From contig NZ_CAJPMA010000024.1 of assembly GCF_905371695.1 (NCBI RefSeq), positions 1 through 20,103 of the forward strand: a DNA stretch of 20,103 nucleotides. The letters run 5' to 3'. Below are positions 15,913 through 20,103 of this stretch, piece by piece. The stretch's first letter is position 1. Every line of letters begins with the position of its first letter. The translations under genes were made by a program, and so were the position numbers. The notes under the pieces were generated by a model. That model searched no databases. It was given only the letters and a program-made list of their open reading frames with translations, and was not told the DNA's origin. Source of the stretch: an uncultured Campylobacter sp. (GTDB lineage Bacteria > Campylobacterota > Campylobacteria > Campylobacterales > Campylobacteraceae).

Positions 15913-16984
15913 TTACGACTACGAATTTTCCGTCCGCACCCGTTTTTACGGCGACGTATTTATCGGGGAAGCGCTCTCGTAATTTTTCAAGCGCTATTTT
16001 AACCAAAACCCCGTCAAGCGGCTTAGTCTGCGCCCTGCCGGTAGTTTCTACGCGCTCGATCACTCCTATTAGATATTGCTCGATCGCCGCCTCTTGGTTT
16101 TTGAAAAATTGCGCGATTTCAAGACGCACGGCAAGAGAGTATTTAAAATTTAGCCAGCTAAAAAGCATATACGAGATTGCCTTGTAGCGATAGCCCTCTT
16201 TACCTATCAACAGCGCCGCATCGGCTCCATCAAGCTCTACCAGCACGCAATCGTCGCTAAATTTGCTAACTTCGATTTTATCTATCTCAAAGCAGCTCGC
16301 CGCAAAAAGTCTTTTTATATCCTGTTTAATTTTAGGCAAAATTTCTTCGAAATTTATAGGCTCTTTTTGCTCTTTTTTGCGCTCGTCTTTAAATGTGCTA
16401 GGCGCTTTTTCTTGATTAAAGTTATCCAAAATAGACGTATCTAAAATATTCTTCATAGGCGAAATTTTAGGCTTTTTCTCGTTTAAATTTTCTCCTAAAT
16501 TTTCATCTGCGCCGTCCGTATCGATCCTTTTGATCACGTATTCGGGCTTTGTTTGCTCGCTTTGGCGCCGTGCGTCTTCGCCGCTCTCCGCAAACGCCGC
16601 TTGCGCAAGAGCCGTATTTTGCTCGTTTAGGAAATTTTGCCTTGATTTATGGCCTTGTTCATGACGGATATCGTCGCTTTTGTCTTTATGATTTTTATGA
16701 TCGCGTTTTTGAACGTTTAAACCGGACTTTTTACCTATTTTTGCGTCCGATTGCTTATGGTGTCCTTGGTTTTGTTCGCCTTTCTCGCTAGCGTCGCGCT
16801 TTGTCTTATGCGATTTCTCGCAGTTTTCTCGGGTTACTTCTATGATCGCGTTTTTCTTAAAAAAACCTAAAAATCCGCTGCTAGGATACTGCACTACCTT
16901 GATATCAAGCTCCGTAACCGAGCAATTTAGTTCATCAATCGCTTTTTTGTAAGCGTCGCCTAAATTTTTGGCCTCGATACGCAT
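15893..16984 (-). CDS. jag: Jag/KhpB RNA-binding protein
   Basis: A 363-residue protein with the Jag N-terminal domain (residues 1-50, with SSGFLGFFKK), a long charged linker (about 55-215, rich in Lys, Gln, His, Glu, Asp and of low complexity), a KH domain (about 215-290, with the GKEGYRYK loop) and a C-terminal R3H-like region (about 295-360, 'LRERFPDKYVAVKTG'). Jag/KhpB binds RNA, often with KhpA, and in other bacteria affects cell envelope and division. The usual RxxxH of R3H is not evident, so that domain is degenerate. The ATG overlaps the yidC stop as TAATG, and its end overlaps mnmE by 20 bases, the conserved yidC-jag-mnmE arrangement. Confidence 0.93.
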   Translation of the reverse strand: MRIEAKNLGDAYKKAIDELNCSVTELDIKVVQYPSSGFLGFFKKNAIIEVTRENCEKSHKTKRDASEKGEQNQGHHKQSDAKIGKKSGLNVQKRDHKNHKDKSDDIRHEQGHKSRQNFLNEQNTALAQAAFAESGEDARRQSEQTKPEYVIKRIDTDGADENLGENLNEKKPKISPMKNILDTSILDNFNQEKAPSTFKDERKKEQKEPINFEEILPKIKQDIKRLFAASCFEIDKIEVSKFSDDCVLVELDGADAALLIGKEGYRYKAISYMLFSWLNFKYSLAVRLEIAQFFKNQEAAIEQYLIGVIERVETTGRAQTKPLDGVLVKIALEKLRERFPDKYVAVKTGADGKFVVVNEFYKK

Positions 16985-18552
16985 TATTCCTTTACCTCCG
17001 CGCGTTTGTGCTTTTCAAAAAGCTTATTGACGAAAATTTGCTGGACGACCGAGCAAACGTTATTAACGAACCAATAAAGCGTAAGTCCCGCAGGAAACGT
17101 CACGAAAAAGAACGTGAAAACTATCGGCAGATACTTCATGATCTTTTCTTGCATCGGATCGCTAAACGTCGTAGGCGTAAGGCGCTGCTGCAAAAACATA
17201 GTTGCGCCCATTAAAATAGGCAGGATAAAAAACGGATCCATCACCGATAGATCATGTATCCAAAGTATCCACTCCGCGCCTTTTAGTTCGATGGCATTGA
17301 GCAATACGCGGTAAATCGCGAAAAATACCGGAATTTGCAAAAGTATCGGCAAGCACCCACCCATAGGATTTGCGCCGTGTTTTTTGTATAGTTCCATCAT
17401 ATGCGCGTTTAGCTTTTGCGGATCGCCTTTATATTTGGCTTGCAACTCTTTCATTTTAGGCGCTAGCTCTTTTAGCTTGTTCATAGAAAGCATGCCTTTG
17501 TACGTTAGCGGAAATAGTACGATCCTAATAACTAACGTAAGCACCACGATCGCCCAACCCCAGTTGCCTATATAAGTATGCAAAAAGCTTAAAAACGCAA
17601 ACATGGGCTTTGCAATAAAGCTAAACCAGCCATATTCGACGACGTCGGTCAGGCGAGCGTCGATACTTTTTAAATTTTCGTAATCCTTCGCTCCGATATA
17701 GCCTTTAACGCTAAAATTAGAGCTACCTTTTACGAACACGATGGCGTTATTCGCGCCGTCTTTACTCATCTGTACGCTCAGCGGCTTATCAAAAGAGTAA
17801 AATAGCGTCGTATAGTAGCGGTCTGACGCCGCTGCCACGTTTATATCGGTAAAATTTTCGTTTCCGTCGAGATCGCCGTCTTCAAGGATAGTAAGCTTCT
17901 CGTCGGCATGTCTTAATAACGCGCCGTGAACCGTATAGCTATCGACGGTTATGCCGGGTCTAAATCCGGGAGATATGAAATATTGCGCGTCGCGGCTTAA
18001 TTTCACTTCCGCGCCGTAGCTGCCGTTCTCGTAAAAGGTTATCTTTTTAAAGATTTCTAAATCTCCTAAATTTTGAGTTAAATTAACGACTTTCGCTCCG
18101 CCCGTAAGCTCTATCTCGCTAACGTCGGCTACGTAAGGCGCATTAAAAGCCTTTTCATTTAAGCTCGAATCGCTAAATCTAATTTCAAGCGCAAGCGGAG
18201 AAGAGCCCGTAAGCTGCGTTCTTTCGCCGTTTTCCAATAAATATTTTTTCTCGTTTAAATAAAATTTGGAAATCCTACCCAGCTCGTCTATGTAGGCTTC
18301 GTAATTTTTTGCTTTGATTTTAGTTAAAATTTTACCCGTATTTTGATTGCCGCTTGCGATATTTGCAGGACCGGAGACGCTCGAATTTACGGGAGCGGCG
18401 GAATTTTTAGAAGCTGCGTTTGCGCTATTTGCGGTGATGTTTTGCTCTACCGGAGTGCGTTTGGGTACGAAAAAATAATCATAAACTACAAAAAACAAAA
18501 ACGATAATAAAGTGGCGATTAATACCCTTTTTTGAGTAGAAAGCTTATCCAT
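16984..18552 (-). CDS. yidC: Membrane protein insertase YidC
   Basis: Inserts and folds inner-membrane proteins, alone or with SecYEG. The 522-residue Gram-negative type protein has an N-terminal membrane helix (about 8-28), a low-complexity Asn/Ser/Ala tether, a large periplasmic beta domain (about 70-310) and the conserved C-terminal core of five helices. The groove arginine is visible in VLTLVIRIVLFPLTYKGM, followed by the cytoplasmic hairpin (LKELAPKMKELQAKYKGDPQ) and 'GGCLPILLQIPVFFAIYRVL'. The C-terminus is short and basic/acidic (KLFEKHKRAEVKE). AAGGAAAATTTTAAAT precedes the ATG, which lies 2 bases after the yidD stop. The stop overlaps jag. Confidence 0.97.
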   Translation of the reverse strand: MDKLSTQKRVLIATLLSFLFFVVYDYFFVPKRTPVEQNITANSANAASKNSAAPVNSSVSGPANIASGNQNTGKILTKIKAKNYEAYIDELGRISKFYLNEKKYLLENGERTQLTGSSPLALEIRFSDSSLNEKAFNAPYVADVSEIELTGGAKVVNLTQNLGDLEIFKKITFYENGSYGAEVKLSRDAQYFISPGFRPGITVDSYTVHGALLRHADEKLTILEDGDLDGNENFTDINVAAASDRYYTTLFYSFDKPLSVQMSKDGANNAIVFVKGSSNFSVKGYIGAKDYENLKSIDARLTDVVEYGWFSFIAKPMFAFLSFLHTYIGNWGWAIVVLTLVIRIVLFPLTYKGMLSMNKLKELAPKMKELQAKYKGDPQKLNAHMMELYKKHGANPMGGCLPILLQIPVFFAIYRVLLNAIELKGAEWILWIHDLSVMDPFFILPILMGATMFLQQRLTPTTFSDPMQEKIMKYLPIVFTFFFVTFPAGLTLYWFVNNVCSVVQQIFVNKLFEKHKRAEVKE

Positions 18553-18554
18553 AT

Positions 18555-18893
18555 TTAAAATTTTCCTTTTAATGAATCTAATGTTTTTATGACGTAAAAT
18601 TTATCGTCTTTGTAGGGCACGAACCAAAAATCGATACCCAAAATTTTAGCCCGAGCGATTAGAAGGCGACCAAATTTTTTACGAACGATAGGATAATCTA
18701 TGCCGCCCCTAAAAAGCTGATTGCACTTTAAAATTCTCATACAAACGCTAAATAATGCCAAAAAAATATTGTTATTTTTAAATTGCCAAACGGCGTATTC
18801 CGAGCAGCTCGGATAGTAGCGACAAGCGCTAGGCGTAATCTTAGAGATGTAATTTTGATAAAATTTAATACAAGAAAGCGCGAGCCTTCTCAT
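18555..18893 (-). CDS. yidD: Membrane protein insertion efficiency factor YidD
   Basis: A small protein that aids YidC-dependent insertion. The 112-residue sequence has an N-terminal amphipathic/hydrophobic helix and the family motif TPSACRYYPSCSEYAVWQF with two cysteines. The C-terminal half is longer than the E. coli protein (85 residues) and basic (KILGIDFWFVPYKDDKFYVI). I start it at the ATG at 18893. It overlaps the rnpA stop as ATGA and has TTAGGA 8 bases upstream, while the in-frame ATG at 18902 has that site directly against it. It lies between rnpA and yidC, as in most bacteria. Confidence 0.93.
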   Translation of the reverse strand: MRRLALSCIKFYQNYISKITPSACRYYPSCSEYAVWQFKNNNIFLALFSVCMRILKCNQLFRGGIDYPIVRKKFGRLLIARAKILGIDFWFVPYKDDKFYVIKTLDSLKGKF

Positions 18894-19225
18894 TTTAAAC
18901 ATCCTAATTTTTTAAACGACCAACGCAAAGTTTTTTGAATTTTATCAAACGATATTTCTTCAAGACCGCTTTTAGCTACCATAATATAAATCCCGTTTTC
19001 AAGTTGGCTTGAAACATCTAAAAATGCGGCTCGCAAACGTCTTTTTACCAAATTGCGAACGACCGCTTTTCCTACTTTTTTACTAGCGACAACGGCCATT
19101 TTTTTCTGATCCGAAGGCTTATAAAATACTACGCAGGCATCGTTGTGCCATCTTTTAGCTTCTTTATAAACCGACGAAAATTCCTTTGAGTCGTTTAGCG
19201 ACTCAAAATCCGCTACGCCGCCAAT
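18890..19225 (-). CDS. rnpA: RNase P protein component, apparent ATT start inside rpmH
   Basis: Protein subunit of RNase P, which trims tRNA 5' ends with the RNA RnpB. The conserved core 'AVVASKKVGKAVVRN' followed by KRRLRAAF identifies it. The first ATG in frame (19099) would give only 69 residues and remove the N-terminal strand/helix and RNA-contact residues. Upstream of it the frame stays coding and RnpA-like (FESLNDSKEFSSVYKEAKRW), but no ATG, GTG or TTG occurs before the in-frame TAG at 19247-19249. The best candidate start is ATT (19223-19225), preceded by AAAGG 9 bases away, giving 111 residues, the normal size. That start lies 13 bases inside rpmH. The usual RNR motif reads RNL here. 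A missing start through sequencing error cannot be excluded. Confidence 0.82.
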   Translation of the reverse strand: MGGVADFESLNDSKEFSSVYKEAKRWHNDACVVFYKPSDQKKMAVVASKKVGKAVVRNLVKRRLRAAFLDVSSQLENGIYIMVAKSGLEEISFDKIQKTLRWSFKKLGCLK

Positions 19226-19347
19226 CTTTTTCTGCCTTTGGCTCGTCTAGCGTTTATTACCTTCCGACCGTTTTTAGTTTTCATTCTTAAACGAAAGCCG
19301 TGAGTTCGTTTTTTAGGGGTTTTGTGAGGCTGATAAGTCCTTTTCAT
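19213..19347 (-). CDS. rpmH: 50S ribosomal protein L34
   Basis: The 44-residue product begins MKRTYQPHKTPKKRTHGF, runs through RMKTKNGRKVINARRAKGR and ends KRLAA: a complete, typical L34, very basic, part of the large subunit. AAGGAA (19352-19357) precedes the ATG. The last 13 bases overlap the proposed rnpA start, the common rpmH-rnpA arrangement. It heads the rpmH-rnpA-yidD-yidC-jag-mnmE cluster. Confidence 0.98.
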   Translation of the reverse strand: MKRTYQPHKTPKKRTHGFRLRMKTKNGRKVINARRAKGRKRLAA

Positions 19348-19377
19348 TTGCTTCCTTAAAGTTAATATGAAGGCGTG

Positions 19378-19386
19378 ATTTTAGCA
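19378..19386 (-). promoter_or_regulatory. Extended -10 promoter of the rpmH cluster
   Basis: On the minus strand this reads TGCTAAAAT with TTGCTT before it, about 30 bases upstream of the rpmH ATG, giving a short leader that contains the AAGGAA site. It resembles the msrAB promoter. A second possible -10 for the same direction is the palindrome at 19450-19457. Confidence 0.5.
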
Positions 19387-19449
19387 AAGCAATACTTAAA
19401 TTCCTTTGAATACCCGCGCGCGACGTAATTTAAATTTTAAGCAAATCTA

Positions 19450-19457
19450 ATTATAAT
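19450..19457. promoter_or_regulatory. Palindromic -10 (ATTATAAT) in the rpmH / UDG-like divergent gap
   Basis: ATTATAAT equals its own reverse complement, so it offers a perfect TATAAT on both strands. On the + strand TATAAT ends at 19457 and the ATG at 19463 lies where RNA would start, suggesting a leaderless mRNA for the UDG-like gene. On the - strand it could be a distal rpmH promoter. Confidence 0.45.
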
Positions 19458-19462
19458 ACGCA

Positions 19463-20103
19463 ATGCAAATTTTAAACCGAACCGCCGAGATAGAACGGCT
19501 TTATTTTTTAAGAGCGCTCGGCTACCGTTTCATGCCGCAAGTTACGAATTTTAGGGATTATAATAGCGATTTTTTAGATTTAGAAGCCCTAAATAGAGAA
19601 ATTAATTCGTGCGCTCTTTGCTCGTTAAAAAAATCGGCAAATAGCGCGCTGATCGGGCAAGGCGACGCAAAAAGCAAGGTTATGATAGTCTCGCCCGCGC
19701 CTAGTTTTAGCGAAGATCAAAGCGGCGAGCGACTTTGTGGCGAGGACGGAGCTAAAATTTGCGACTTGATTTACGACGGGCTAAATTTGCGAAAAGGCGA
19801 ATTTTACGCCACATCCGTTTTGCGCTGTAAACCTGGGCTTGCAGGCGCAAACGAGCGATGCTTCGCGCTTTGTAAGCCGTATTTATTCGAGGAAATTAGG
19901 CTAATTAAACCAAAAATAATAGTCGCTTTAGGCGAGGAGGTATTTTTAAGTTTTTATCCTAAAAGCCTTGAAAATAAGAGTTTTGAGAGTATTAGAGGCA
20001 GCGTATTAAAATTTGAAAATTCGCTTTTACTGCCGGCCTACTCGCAAGCGCAGATCGCTAAAAATCCGAGCTTGGAAGCAATTTTTAGACAAGATTTAAA
20101 AAA
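19463..20103 (+). CDS. Divergent uracil-DNA-glycosylase-family protein, 3' end cut off by window
   Basis: At least 213 residues, open to the window end. It resembles family 4 (Fe-S) uracil-DNA glycosylases. The four expected cluster cysteines are placed as usual: C50 and C53 (SCALCSLKK), C122 (VLRCKPG) and C137 (FALCKPYL). The SEDQSGERLCGEDGAKI stretch matches the family's ED..G.PFVG.AG, and 'LIKPKIIVALG' and 'SIRGS' are also typical. However, the GEAPG active-site loop reads SPAPS (77-81) and the C-terminal HP motif reads PAYSQAQIAKNP (191-202). It is therefore doubtful that it excises uracil; binding DNA through an Fe-S fold is possible. No ribosome site precedes the ATG. It is divergent from rpmH. 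Confidence 0.8.
   Translation, partial: MQILNRTAEIERLYFLRALGYRFMPQVTNFRDYNSDFLDLEALNREINSCALCSLKKSANSALIGQGDAKSKVMIVSPAPSFSEDQSGERLCGEDGAKICDLIYDGLNLRKGEFYATSVLRCKPGLAGANERCFALCKPYLFEEIRLIKPKIIVALGEEVFLSFYPKSLENKSFESIRGSVLKFENSLLLPAYSQAQIAKNPSLEAIFRQDLK

Noticed and set aside
19213..19236. A -1 ribosomal frameshift from rpmH into rnpA at the AAAAAG run
   Set aside because: The run GAAAAAG is one A short of the strong A-AAA-AAG slippery site in the needed phase. An L34-RnpA fusion would be unusual, and rpmH terminates normally. The ATT start is the simpler reading.

Overview
The window looks like chromosomal DNA of an epsilonproteobacterium, most likely a Campylobacter. The evidence is the gene order rpmH-rnpA-yidD-yidC-jag-mnmE followed by purL, a J-domain gene and purH, together with a ppiD-like/ftsA/ftsZ block and heavy AAATTT/TAAAATTT usage. 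Base composition is moderate rather than very AT-rich, so one of the less AT-rich (oral-type) Campylobacter species fits better than C. jejuni; the species is an inference. There is no insertion sequence, prophage, CRISPR array, tRNA or rRNA that I can see, and no gene-free stretch over 300 bases.

Region 1 (1-4572, + strand): the 3' end of a class II aldolase/adducin-fold gene, a membrane-anchored PpiD/SurA-like periplasmic chaperone, then ftsA (TTG start) and ftsZ, closed by a strong intrinsic terminator. FtsA tethers FtsZ to the membrane through the FtsZ C-terminal peptide.

Region 2 (4580-7644, - strand): a translationally coupled three-gene cassette (DUF2249 protein, polytopic histidine-containing membrane protein, DUF59/MIP18-like protein), convergent with ftsZ. 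Upstream of it lies a fused msrAB gene encoding a lipoprotein methionine sulfoxide reductase. The cassette is the best candidate here for an under-described system, plausibly metallocofactor or NO/respiration related.

Region 3 (7645-14399, - strand): purH and purL of purine synthesis flank a pair one base apart, a ClpP-fold SDH-type serine protease and a membrane-anchored TerB-J-domain (DjlA-like) cochaperone. An unrecognised lipoprotein lies upstream of purL.

Region 4 (14560-19347, - strand): the conserved rpmH-rnpA-yidD-yidC-jag-mnmE cluster with almost every gene overlapping or abutting the next. It covers ribosomal protein L34, the RNase P protein, two membrane-insertion factors, an RNA-binding protein and a tRNA-modifying GTPase. 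rnpA has no ATG/GTG/TTG in the right place and appears to start at ATT inside rpmH.

Region 5 (19463-end, + strand): a divergent, truncated uracil-DNA-glycosylase-family gene that keeps iron-sulfur cysteines but lacks the usual catalytic motifs. It may be transcribed without a leader from a palindromic -10 element.
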